64,000 bases of DNA, taken from assembly GCA_023630585.1 (NCBI GenBank), contig CM042558.1, positions 7,843,300 to 7,907,299 of the forward strand. The letters run 5' to 3'. The notes below the pieces were generated by a model, which did not search any database, was not told the origin of the DNA, and worked only from the letters and a program-made list of their open reading frames with translations. Positions within the stretch are counted from its first letter, which is position 1, and each line of letters opens with the position of its first letter. Shown piece after piece: positions 34,575 through 45,200 of the stretch. A program made the position numbers and the translations under genes. Origin of the DNA: Cranoglanis bouderius. Its lineage: Eukaryota; Chordata; Actinopteri; Siluriformes; Cranoglanididae.

Positions 34575-36116
34575 CTGTGTGTACTTTGTTACACCCCATG
34601 GAAATTGTTGGCTTTTTGACATATTTGGACAAGCAAACATTTGATCCTCTTTGAAACAGTGCCTGTTAATAAAGTTGATATACTCTATCAAATCACTCAT
34701 AAAATTGACATTTTGTAGTAATGTTCACAATTTAAATGAACAAAAAACAGATCAGTCACGTGGAAAACGTAAGTACACCCCTACATTTATTGCACCTTCA
34801 AATCAATAAAATTAGAATCAGGTGTTGAAGATTGGGTGCCAGTGATTAGAACCTGCTTAGGGAGTGCAGGTGGAACCCTGTATTATATACAGTATACCCC
34901 TCTCTTATCTAGTGTCTGGTGTTCCCTTTGCTATTGAGGTGTGTGGTGTCATCATACCAAGATCTAAAAAGTTCTGTGAGGCCTTCAGCAAAAAAAAGGT
35001 TGTGGATGCCTTTGAGTCTGGCAAGGGATTTAAAAAGATCTCCAAATTATTTGAAATACATCATTCCACTGTAAGGAAAATCATCTACAAATGGCGCAGA
35101 TTTCAAATGGCCATCCCAACAAATTCAGCCCAACATCAGACTGTCTGATGCAAAAAGAAGTCTCCAAGAACTCATCACAGGATCTGCTAGTAAGTTTTGC
35201 AACTGTTGGTGTCAAAGTGCATGCTTCTACAATCAGAAAGAGATTGCACAAATGCATGGGACCTGCATGGGAGGTGTGCCAGGAAAAAGCCTTTGCAAGA
35301 CTACAATTTGCCAATGAGCATATAGGCAAAGACCAGGCCATTTGGAATAATGTGCTCTGGACAGACGAATCAAAGATAGAGTTGTTTGGCCACAGTAACA
35401 GCAGACATGTTTGGGGCAGACCAAAGACAGCTTTTCAGGAGAAGCACCTCATACCAACTGTGAAGCATGGTGGTGGAAATGTTATGGCTTGGGGTTGCTT
35501 TGCTATCTCTGGGACTGGACAGCTTGCATTCATTGATTCAACTGCTTGAACATAATGTGAGGCCATCTGTCCAAAAGTTGAAGTTGAACCGAAAGTGGGC
35601 CTTTCAACAGGACAATGATCCTAAGCACACTAGCAAATCCACCAAGGAATTGCTCAAAAAGAAGAAACGGAGGGTTATGGAATGGCAGAGTCAAAGCCTG
35701 GATTTGAATCCCATTGAAATGTTGTGGGGGGATTTGAAAAGGGCAGTACATGCATGAAAACCCTCAAACATCTTGCAACTGAAAAAATATTGCATGGAGG
35801 AGTGGACAAAAATTCCAGCAGGCTGATGTCAGAGACTGGTGGACAATTATGCAAAACGCCTACAAGAAGTTATTTCTGTTAAAGGGAGCAATACTAGCTT
35901 CTGAGGCCAAGGGTGTACTTACTTTTTCCACAGAAGAATATCACATCTATTGATATTTCTGTTGAATAAATGATCAAAAAAGCAAATTTTCCTTGTGGTT
36001 TTGTTCAAGTATATCAACTTCATTAATAGGCATAAGATGATCAAATGTTTGCTTGTCCAAATATGTCAAAGAAGCCAACAATTTCCATGTTGTGTACTTA
36101 TTTTTTCACATGACTG
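34575..36116 (+). mobile_element. Tc1-like transposon
   Basis: Arms of about 100 bp are inverted: catggaaattgttggctt and ggacaagcaaacatttgatc on the left recur complemented at 36020-36090. The right end is well defined (gaaaaaataagtacac read inwards; last base 36116 before TA). The left end is eroded, so 34575 is approximate. An internal direct-repeat-like acgtaagtacacccct lies at 34768. Confidence 0.8.
34950..35910 (+). pseudogene. Tc1-like transposase, frameshifted
   Basis: It holds a helix-turn-helix region (SKKKVVDAFESGKGFKKISK), then a switch of frame near 35091 to RKRLHKCMGPAWEVCQ and the DDE region with NNVLWTDESKIELFG, TVKHGGGNVMAWGCF, then another switch near 35540 to FQQDNDPKHTSKSTKE and SLDLNPIEMLWGDLKRA. 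The start codon position reads ATA, and there is a TGA after KRAVHA. All three catalytic acids are visible, but in different frames. Confidence 0.8.
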
Positions 36117-37465
36117 TAAATATACTGACTGCTACTAGCTTAACTGCATTGTAAGAAAACTCCTTTATTAGCTAGTGTTTGTGAATGATAATATTGAGCC
36201 TACATGCATATTTATGTGTTCTCATCCCTTTTTTTGTTGGCAGATACCAGCAATGCTGTTCAGTAAAAAACCAAAAAAAGATGTCCTTCTTTCACCAATG
36301 CAAAATGGAGGTCTGTTAGTGGATTTGCTTACTTTGTTTAGACTAAAACATCCATTTGGGAGACTGGATGTTCCACATTTGAAATAAAGGTCATCACATG
36401 GATATCTGTCTGCTGTGGAAAAAAATAAAAACTACTAATCAGAACACTCATTCTGACATTAGTCAAAGTGTAAAATTATAGAATTATTGAAATACTGTAT
36501 AGTCAAGATGAGTATTAATGGACACAAATAAATTGAGGATGTTTAAGCACATTTCACTGGATGTGTAGTTTCTGCTAGTATAGTAGATACATCACATAAA
36601 TCTAGCTTCACTTGAAATGTAATTATGTTCTTGTGTACAACTCTCTAACCTGTAAGGCATTCATATCTTTGATTTCATGACAGCTAGCACTTTCATATAA
36701 TACAAACATAAAGTTTACAACAGCAACAAAATTGAACATGAATTCAACATGATTACCTTCTTGATTCTCACTGCTTTGTTTGGTAAAATAAAAAGAAATA
36801 ATATTTTGTAATATTATCATCTCCCAGGTCTTCACGGAACTTAAAGTATTTCATGCATCCTACTCCAGTGCTCAAGTGCCTAAAAGACAATGAGATGATC
36901 TTTCTCAACTCCTAAAAATATGCCAAATTACCTGTCTCCACATCTACAGTTGAACATTTTCAAAGTTAAAACTTGTGAAATCCAGACTTCAAAGTCTATG
37001 TAATGAAGAGAGGCTCTCTGACCTACTGCTACTCTCAATCGAGCGTGACATTCCAATTAATCATGAGAAATTCATTAAAATATTTAAGAAATGGACAGAC
37101 AAATACTACTTTAAGTACAGGTGATTTATTTAATAAATTATTACGTGTTTAAGTATTGTAAAAAAAAAACAAACAAACAAAAAAAACAAAAACATTTGGT
37201 TATGTACCTTAAAGTAATAATTCATTTTTTTTATTTTATTTTTTATTTTTTAAATGCCCTTTTTGGTCCTTCCGCCCCTGCCCCAGCGGAGGTCTGGGCA
37301 TGCCACTGTGTATGAGTGTGTATTCCTGCCTCACACCCAGTGTTCCCAGGATATGCTTTGGATCCACTGCAACCCTGGGAGGATAAAGCAGTTGCTGAAG
37401 ATAGATAGCTATCCATTGGATATCCAGCTATCCATTGGATATCCAGCTGATATCCAGCTATCCAT
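36117..37465. other. Intergenic, nothing coding recognised
   Basis: AT-rich. The short imperfect repeat tatccattggatatccagc occurs several times at 37405-37465 just left of the SINE, a small local tandem amplification. No exon was recognised. Confidence 0.5.
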
Positions 37466-37806
37466 TGGCTACCCATCCATTTTCCATACCGCTTATCCTA
37501 CACAGGGTTACGGTGGAGCCTGGAGCCTATCCCAGGGAACTCGGGGCACAAAGCGGGTGGATATCTTGGATGGGGTGCCAACTCATTGCAGGGCACAACT
37601 GCGCACACGTTTACACACCACGGACAATTTGGAAATGCCAATCTGCATACAGCACATGTCTTTGGACTAGGGGAGGAAATCGGAGTACCTTGAGGAAACC
37701 CCAGAAGCACGGGGAGAACATGCAGACGCCACAGACACAGGGCAGAGGTGGGGTTTGAACCCCACCACCCCGGAGGTACAAGGCAAACGTGCTAACCACT
37801 GAGCTA
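37466..37806 (-). repeat. tRNA-derived SINE, second family, - copy
   Basis: It is the inverted and longer copy of the family at 31375-31637. On the - strand it reads head to tail: tagctcagtggttagcac, gggttcaaaccccac, gcacggggagaacatgc complement, then the tail ccgcttatcctacaca complement. The B box is intact. Confidence 0.8.
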
Positions 37807-38534
37807 GATAACTAGACTGTATCCCTAGATTGTAAATGTATCATGCAAAACGGATAGTTTTGTTTCCAAAATCTGATTGGCTTTGACTAAGCGTGCCTAA
37901 GACCACTCTTACGCATGATAAAATCACTTTAATACACACCCTGGAGTGGCTTACTGCTTTAATAAACATTAATAAAAGTGTATTAGTTATTGCACCATGG
38001 TTTAACGTATACTAACCATAGCTACCATGATGTACAGCCGTGGCTGTAAGCTGTGTTAACGAGAGAATCACTGACATGATGTCAGCTGGTCCTTTTGTGG
38101 AAGGGCTGAAATGCAGTGGACATGTTTTTTTGGGATTAAGTTCATTTTCATGGCAAAGAGGGACTTTGAAATTAATTGCAATTCATCTGATCACTCTTCA
38201 TAACATTCTGGAGTATATGCAAATTGCCATCATAAAAACTGAGGCAGCAGACTTTGTAAAAATTAATATTTGTTTCATTCTCAAAACTTTTGGCCACGGC
38301 TGTACAGTAGCAGAACAATGGTAGCATCATAGTTCACAGTCTGATAACCATGGTAACCCTTAAGTAATGCAGTAAAGCCTATTGTTTTCAAATGTGTAGA
38401 CAATGTGCCTTCACTCATGACTGAATAGCACGGTCATGAGAAAGCCCTCTAATTCTTCCTGAATGAAACGCCACACTCTGTTTGTTTTTCTTGAATGAAA
38501 CCGTAACGCTCGCTATTAATAGCACGCGGCTCGT

Positions 38535-38542
38535 TGACGTCA
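38535..38542. promoter_or_regulatory. Consensus CRE (tgacgtca)
   Basis: A perfect palindromic cAMP response element in the CpG-rich promoter block. Family knowledge: bound by CREB/ATF factors and most active when unmethylated near a start site. Confidence 0.6.
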
Positions 38543-38546
38543 CGGT

Positions 38547-38565
38547 GGGAGGGAGGGAGGGAGGG
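38547..38565 (+). promoter_or_regulatory. G-quadruplex motif
   Basis: Five GGG runs separated by single A (gggagggagggagggaggg). It lies 5 bp after the CRE and 16 bp before the ATG of the upstream ORF. Single-base loops predict a very stable quadruplex in DNA or in the 5' UTR. Confidence 0.7.
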
Positions 38566-38580
38566 CGCGTCCGCGTCACC

Positions 38581-38706
38581 ATGGGGGCTGCGGCTGATTC
38601 TTTATTAACGCTTTTGAATGGAGAGTCAGAGCACGTGAAGGCTGCAGCCAGGCGAGCAAAGCGCGAGACACAGTGCATCATTAACGCTTCAGCGCATAAG
38701 GAATAA
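38581..38706 (+). CDS. Upstream ORF in candidate rhobtb1 leader, 41 codons
   Basis: ATG in an excellent start context (gcgtcaccatggg) opens a 41-residue frame that begins MGAAADSLLTLLNGESEHVK and ends TAA at 38704-38706, wholly inside the probable non-coding exon 1. If transcription starts upstream of it, ribosomes should initiate here and lower translation of the main frame. The peptide is not recognised. It could instead be 5' of the true start site and untranscribed. Confidence 0.35.
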   Translation: MGAAADSLLTLLNGESEHVKAAARRAKRETQCIINASAHKE

Positions 38707-39936
38707 CATTTCTGTTTTTTTTTTTCTGGGGGGGGGGAGTTGGGAGGCGATCACTAAAGCGATCGGGAAATGATCTGGCTGCATTTGCACAGCTAGCACT
38801 CGGTGAGTTCATTTTGCAGGGGAAATAAAGCAAGGCAAGGCGCGGGTCGTCTTAGTGCACTTCTTCAATCCAGACAACAAAAAAAAAACGCACAAACCCA
38901 TAGACACGGTAGGTGTAGGTGGGGTGGGGTGGGGAAGGGACGGCAGGGGGTGGGAGGGGGGTTGTGTTTGTGTGCATGTATGTATGCGTGAATGTGTGTC
39001 CACAATCCAGCACTTGCACTTACCTGCACTTACCTGTTCCAATGTTTACACTGGTACTACAGCACGTAGCCTCCTACCAGGTGTGATGTCTTCCATTGTG
39101 TTTCAGTCGCATGTGGCTGTTGTTTGCAGAAATAAACAACGGGGTCAGTTTTCAATCTTCATATTAACTTACATGTTTAATGTTCATCCACAGGGTAGCT
39201 TCATATTACTAATTGAAATGTTGCAGCACACTGTTATTGCTTAGCTTTAGGTCAGATAACGGAAACATCAACAATAGCTGCCTCATGCATGCAAGCAGAT
39301 CTCAGGATATTAGATGATTTTCCAGTCTGTTCACTCAAAAGTCTGAATGTGCAATGTGCATTAGTGATCTGTAACTGCTATGGTCTGTTGTAGTGTGCTC
39401 TGTAAAACTTTGCTATGGCACAGCATCTATAGAAGTATAAATGCATTTCAAGGTGAACATGCACATTAAGCATCCCCGTGCAACCGAGTAATTTGATTTA
39501 GAGCTTAGTCTCAATGCCTAAACCTGGAAAAGACATTGGTATTTTTGTTGCATCAGTGGTTATTATCAGTGGGTTTGTTTGTGCTGGTCAATAGATTTCA
39601 CCATAGCATTGATTTGGAAGTCCATGTTGTCACAAGGAAAGCTCTGAAGAAGTTCTATATACACTGACCGCATACTTTAATACAGTAGGAACACCTAGTA
39701 TGCCTGCTCATTCATGTGATTTTCTAATCAGCTAATAATTGTTCACATCAAACAGTAGGATATGAAAAACAAATCTCAGTGACTTTCAGTGTGGCATTGT
39801 GAATGATGCTCTATGAATGTTTTTTGTTTTTCACACCATTCGGTGCAAACTCTAGAGACTGCTGTGCATGAAAATCCCAATTTGTGAAATACTCAAACCT
39901 GCATATGTATATAAGATATACCTTTATTGATTCAAG

Positions 39937-39941
<5 letters not shown>

Positions 39942-40018
<77 letters not shown>
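39942..40018. repeat. (AT)n microsatellite
   Basis: About 37 AT units directly left of the foldback-family element at 40037. Confidence 0.95.
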
Positions 40019-40022
<4 letters not shown>

Positions 40023-40036
40023 TGTGTGCATATACA

Positions 40037-40594
40037 CAGTACTGTGCAAAAGTTTTAGGCACATGCAAAGAAATGCTGTAGAGCAAAGATGCCTTCAAAA
40101 TAATGAAATTAAATGTTTCTACATAAAAAAAAAATACCGTAAAAAGCAGTAAACAGTAGTAAATGAAACAAAGTCAATATTTGGTGTGACAAAAAAAATA
40201 CAAATAAAAATAGCAGTCTCCGGTACAATGTGTGCAGTTTTATAAGGAAATGAGCTGGTAAGTTTTATTGAGCATCTTGCAGAACCAGACACAGTTCTTC
40301 TGGAGACTTTGACTTTCGCACTCGCTTCTTATTTTTGCAGCAAAACCCAGCAGCTTTCATTGTTTTTTTTGTTTTTTTTTTGTCTGAAAAGTGTCTCTTA
40401 CGTAATATGCTGCTTTCTTTAATGACATACAAACATTTTTCTGTAACATTTAATTTTGTGCTAGAAAACTAATGTTTGGGAATCTAAAATGTTTTTTGTA
40501 CTGACTTGATAATATAGAAGTAATAAAATAAAAAAATCTATAACAAAGTTTGTACTAAAAAAGATAGGGTGCCTAAAACTTTTGCACAGTACTG
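40037..40594 (+). mobile_element. Non-autonomous Tc1-related element, foldback family, copy A
   Basis: Both termini read cagtactgtgcaaaagtttt in inverted orientation, followed by TA on the right. The interior is non-coding and the left two thirds match 50750-51125 closely. Unlike copy B, only about the outer 25 bp are inverted. Confidence 0.75.
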
Positions 40595-41195
40595 TATGTT
40601 GGGATTTTTTTAAAACAGGTTTTTAGAATTTTTAAATATTTTAAAAGAAAGTAAATGTTCAATATCTTGAATATTTAATATTTCTGTGTAAGCAAATTCG
40701 TGATATTGAACTGTCAGATTTTCCTCTGTGCCTAAAACTGTCTTCTATTGAAGCATGTGTTCAGATGGCACACTGATGGATTTGATCTAAAATGGATCCT
40801 AAGGTTTTACAAAATACTTGTGGAGTCCATGCCAGCTCGAGTCCACACTGTCATTAAACCAAAAAGGGGATGTACCAAAAACTAAAACTCTGAAATTCAT
40901 GTAACTATTTCAAAGGTTCTACTTTTCACTCAAGTTGTAATGCAAATGGTTGTATTAAATTAGAAAAGAATACAAAACAGAAGTATTTTCATTAGTGCTC
41001 TCAGACCTTAGGACCCCACTGTATATGAAATGACACCATGTTTACTTTACACTCTTAGAAATAAAGGTTCTATGTCTGTCCCTCTGTGGAACAAAGTTTT
41101 ATGGTCTAGAACTGATTGAAGAACCCATGAGGAACCGTGTACCTGAGAATGTAATACATGTTGGTAGTATTGTGAAAGCATTGTGAAGAATACCC

Positions 41196-41196
<1 letters not shown>

Positions 41197-41250
<54 letters not shown>
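41197..41250. repeat. (CA)n microsatellite
   Basis: About 27 CA units. Confidence 0.95.
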
Positions 41251-41257
<7 letters not shown>

Positions 41258-41833
41258 AACCAATAGGTTACTGGCCAAGCAACATATCTTATCTTGTACA
41301 TAATACCCATAATGCACTTTACTCTGTTTTGTGTAATGACACAGCATGACACAGCATTATTGATGCTAATCAGATAAAAAAAAAAAAAAAAAAAAACCTA
41401 GCTCACTTACAGTGAAGCCATGATTAATGACTGGAAAATGATAATCTCCTCATAATAAGGTTACAGTATGTTGATGCACTACATAACTGTTATATGATGT
41501 TATATGATGATCTACCACATTTTGTTGGGCAAGCACAGAGAGACATAATCTCTATTTATTCTTATGATAATCTTAATGTGTAAACTAGTATATTTAATAC
41601 ACTTTTAAGAGCTGGAAGGAAAATCTATCATTCTAATGATAACCCATTTAAAAAGGCTGTTGGCTGTATAATCTAATATAAATTTAAATTAACTCCAGTT
41701 AGGAGTACTTGTCAGTGATAGGATTTGAGAAAGAAAAAAACAATAAAAACATTTCCTCATTAAAATATTATTCTGTAACAACCTCATAATTTGTCATAGT
41801 TTGAATGTTAATATCCTTGCACTACAGAAAGAC

Positions 41834-41844
41834 TATAAAAGGGG
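41834..41844 (+). promoter_or_regulatory. rhobtb1: TATA box, candidate proximal promoter of rhobtb1
   Basis: TATAAAAGGGG is a textbook TATA box about 245 bp upstream of the rhobtb1 start codon and on the same strand. A start about 30 bp downstream (near 41865) would give a leader with a 7-codon upstream ORF (ATG 41882, TGA 41903-41905). Such a transcript could run unspliced into the coding exon. Inferred only from motif and position. Confidence 0.35.
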
Positions 41845-42062
41845 ACATTTTGAATTGTTCGGCTCAGCAGGAACAAGATACATGGCGACTATTTTGGGTG
41901 GGTGAAAAAATGAAGTGTTAGATTTTCAATGACTCTGAGCCAAGGTCAGTGATCTTTGCGGCTCATCTATACAGAAGCTTGTGATCAGTTAGATGCTTTA
42001 TTTGTTCCCTGTGCCTTAACACAACCTTCTGTGGCTGAATATCGAATCCTTTCCACGTACAG

Positions 42063-42258
42063 GATACAGGCGTGCAGAATGGACTACGAAAGACCCAACG
42101 TAGAAACAATAAAGTGTGTTGTGGTGGGAGACAATGCTGTAGGGAAGACTCGCCTTATTTGTGCCCGAGCCTGTAACGCCACTTTGACCCAATACCAGCT
42201 GCTGGCCACCCATGTCCCCACAGTCTGGGCTATTGATCAGTACCGAGTCTGCCAAGAG
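42063..42258 (+). CDS. rhobtb1: rhobtb1 coding exon 1 (with 16 nt of leader)
   Basis: Acceptor at 42061-42062; ATG at 42079; 60 codons ending CQE at a phase-0 donor (gag/gtacag). It holds the P-loop GDNAVGKT and the effector-loop region HVPTVWAIDQY. Coding starts at 42079. Confidence 0.93.
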
Positions 42259-45200
42259 GTACAGCCCTTCTAACTCGCATGATCATTAGATATATTAAAC
42301 AAGAGTAAAGGAGGATTTAAGAACTTGACACAATATACAGTATATCATGAAGTCTTTAAGAACTTAATGACAGCATTTTTGGACACATCTGATTGTTTTA
42401 CCTGGGTAAAATCAGGCTGTGATGATGATAAATCTATTTGCACGCAGGTATTAGAGCGCTCCAGAGATGTGGTGGATGATGTCAGTGTGTCCCTCAGGCT
42501 GTGGGACACCTTCGGAGACCACCACAAAGACAGGCGCTTTGCCTATGGCAGGTAAGGCAAGCTAATTTTAACAATGTGTAACTGTATCCACAGTGTTACT
42601 AGAAGAGACCAGACAAAAGCGGAAGTTAAATAAGATTTACTCTGAAGACACAGCCGCAACTATCGATCCAGTCTTTAAATAAATATAAGAGCTTCAGTAA
42701 AATTGTTGCAGCATCCTGCGATCAGATCCTTTTCGGGTTTTATACAAATATGAGACAGAAATCTGAAACATTTATGAGATATGAATATAACATGGCTCAT
42801 GCATCCATCACAACCATTTATAGAGCTTTGATTTAACTCCGTATGACTTCATGGTTTCTTTTTCATCACCTCCAGTGTTGTCATGTCTTTTATTTATTTA
42901 TCTTTTTGCATTTTCAAACCAATGTGAGTAAAGAACATTTTCATATTGGTATGAGTTTGTATGAAACCTAGCACCTCATATTGAATCTGCATTACCTGTG
43001 AGGTAAATCATATTTGTACACTCACTGATGCACCCTCTAATTGACCCCACTTCTATTTCAAGTGACATGGAGCTGAATTCTCAACACTGTGTAATTGTTA
43101 TTTCAAATAGGTTCTTTGGCAATCATTCAAAAAGCATCCTATAAACAAATATGACATTGTGGTCCCATCTATGAAGGTTTGAGCTTCATAGATGGTGTAT
43201 GAATATGGAATATAATCATATCAGTTTCTTTTTATTCGGGCAAATGGTATAAATTACTCAAAATGCCTCTTAACAACAGTAAAAAGTACTTATCCTATTT
43301 AGGGGACAAGTGTTATACCGATATTTTCCAGCAAAGCTTTTGTGTTCTTTGCAAGTGTGTGGCAGATGGTGTTTGACGGTTTGAGCGCGTGCTGAGTGGA
43401 GAGTCTTTTAGTCTTTCTTGCTTCTGACATTTGCAAAGTAGGCTCGTAAGAAAACAGGACAACAGCAGTCACGCTGCTTGAATGCTATGTCTGTTCCCTG
43501 AGAGCAAATTAGAGAACGCTTCCTCCTTGCTTTGGTGCATCGGTCAGCAAATTCACACCCAAGCACGCACATGCACACAGTGACCCTGGCCACACCATGC
43601 CGCTCTCCCTGTCCTTGGGCCAGTTGTCCTTCTAAACAGAATTGCGTTTCCATTCTGTGGTGGCATTTCTCTTCTCCCCGCTTTACAGGATCCTAAAAAT
43701 AAAACAAAAGTGCTGAGGTTATAAACCATAAAATCAGCCCTGGATGCATAAAGATAGGAGGGCAGCCTCTGGGTGATCACTGGACCTCGATGTCCTTTAT
43801 CCTTATTTATGTAGTTATGAGAGGAACTCTAGACATTGAAAACATACAGTATTTCTGGATGCTGACATAGTGGAGTTGCCATATATTTAGTTGGGGATCA
43901 CTTTCCTCTGATGTCCCGTGCATCTACCTGCGAGGAGAAGTGAACAGAGAGAGAGCACCTTCTGAATGCTGATTGATTTGGAGCTGAATTAGAAATAAGT
44001 ACTGAGACACTATGCTGTAAACCAAAAATCTATACTGATTTTAGAAATACTAATGACCAACACTTCCAAAACTACAATGTCGATATTAATTTGTAATACT
44101 TTGGATTTGTATATTATTTGCAAACTCTTGGCAGACTGGTTAGCAAGCTGTGTGCTAATACTTGACAAGTACTGGAAAGTTCACATAGTGTTTTACCATA
44201 GGGTTTGGCTGAAGAAGGTTTGATTCCTTAGCAAACTGACTGTAGTCAGTGGACATTGGCTATGCAGGTTAGCTACACCAGATATATTGATCTGATCAAG
44301 CTGATGTCACCTGCTTGGGTGGTCTCTGACCCTCATGCTACTTCCTTTCGATTAAATGGTTCCAGAGCAGTGCATTGATTATGGCCAAGACTGAGACAGG
44401 ATTGCACTGCAGAGTTGATAGGTTATCAGCTTTTCTTTGGCAGAGAGGCTGTGCTTACAGTAGGCCATTGACTTCCTGGAAAGGTTTTAGCTCAGCAGAC
44501 GTTATCTGAGCTGTGCAATATCCCATGTATCAAGCACACCCATGTATAGAGCTCATTCCCGATCACTTTCCCTTTGACGTATAATAGTGTTTAGCAAGTT
44601 GTAAAAAAAGTCAGGAGTCTAGATAAGTCGTCTTACTCCAAGATATGTTTCATCGTACTGTATGTTTTAAAAGGCTGTAGATTTGCTCTGAATGACATAT
44701 TTCATGATGAAAGGTTCTGGGTTTGAGTCACACTTTTATGATGGACAGTAAAGATTATTTTGGTACAAATGAGGAGAAAACTAATAATATTACGATTCAT
44801 TTAGTAGGGGCCAACTACTACTACGGAGCATTGTTCTGTGCCTGTTTTTGTTCATAGGGCACCTAGGACCTTAATGCGAGTCTGATCATGATCAAGACAC
44901 TGCAAGTCTGCAAGTCCACTCGCTTCTTTATAACTTTCTGCATTTCCAGTTTGACTGTGTGGTGTGGTAGCTGCGTCCATCGCTTGCCCTATCAGCGAGT
45001 GCTGCGCAATTCCTTTGGTGGACGATGACGAAGGGGTGATCATACATTGTTCACTGTTCTTGTATGGTTGCCGGTGTTCCTCCTGTCAGCATAGACAGTG
45101 TACTAACCTCACTCCGAGAAGGTATGCCAGCCACGTGTCAGTATGTCTGCATGTCCTCCTTCTTGGTTTTTTTTTTTTCGTTTGTCATTTTGTTTCCCAT

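Larger units (their letters stand above)
38480..38802 (+). promoter_or_regulatory. rhobtb1: CpG-rich promoter and probable non-coding exon 1 of rhobtb1
   Basis: This is a compact GC- and CpG-rich block (gcacgcggctcgttgacgtc, gggcgcgtccgcgtcacc) in an otherwise AT-rich region, 3.3 kb upstream of the first coding exon and on the same strand. It ends at a good splice donor (cactcg/gtgagt, exon end 38802). A CpG promoter followed by an untranslated exon is the usual layout for this gene family, but the link to rhobtb1 is inferred from position and orientation. No transcript evidence is available. Confidence 0.5.
38803..42062 (+). other. rhobtb1: Probable 5' UTR intron of rhobtb1
   Basis: The stretch between the donor at 38803 and the acceptor tttccacgtacag ending at 42062. 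It holds a G-rich tract (38925-38970), an (AT)n tract, a foldback-family element (40037-40594), a (CA)n tract and a TATA box (41834). No coding frame is supported. Confidence 0.45.
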
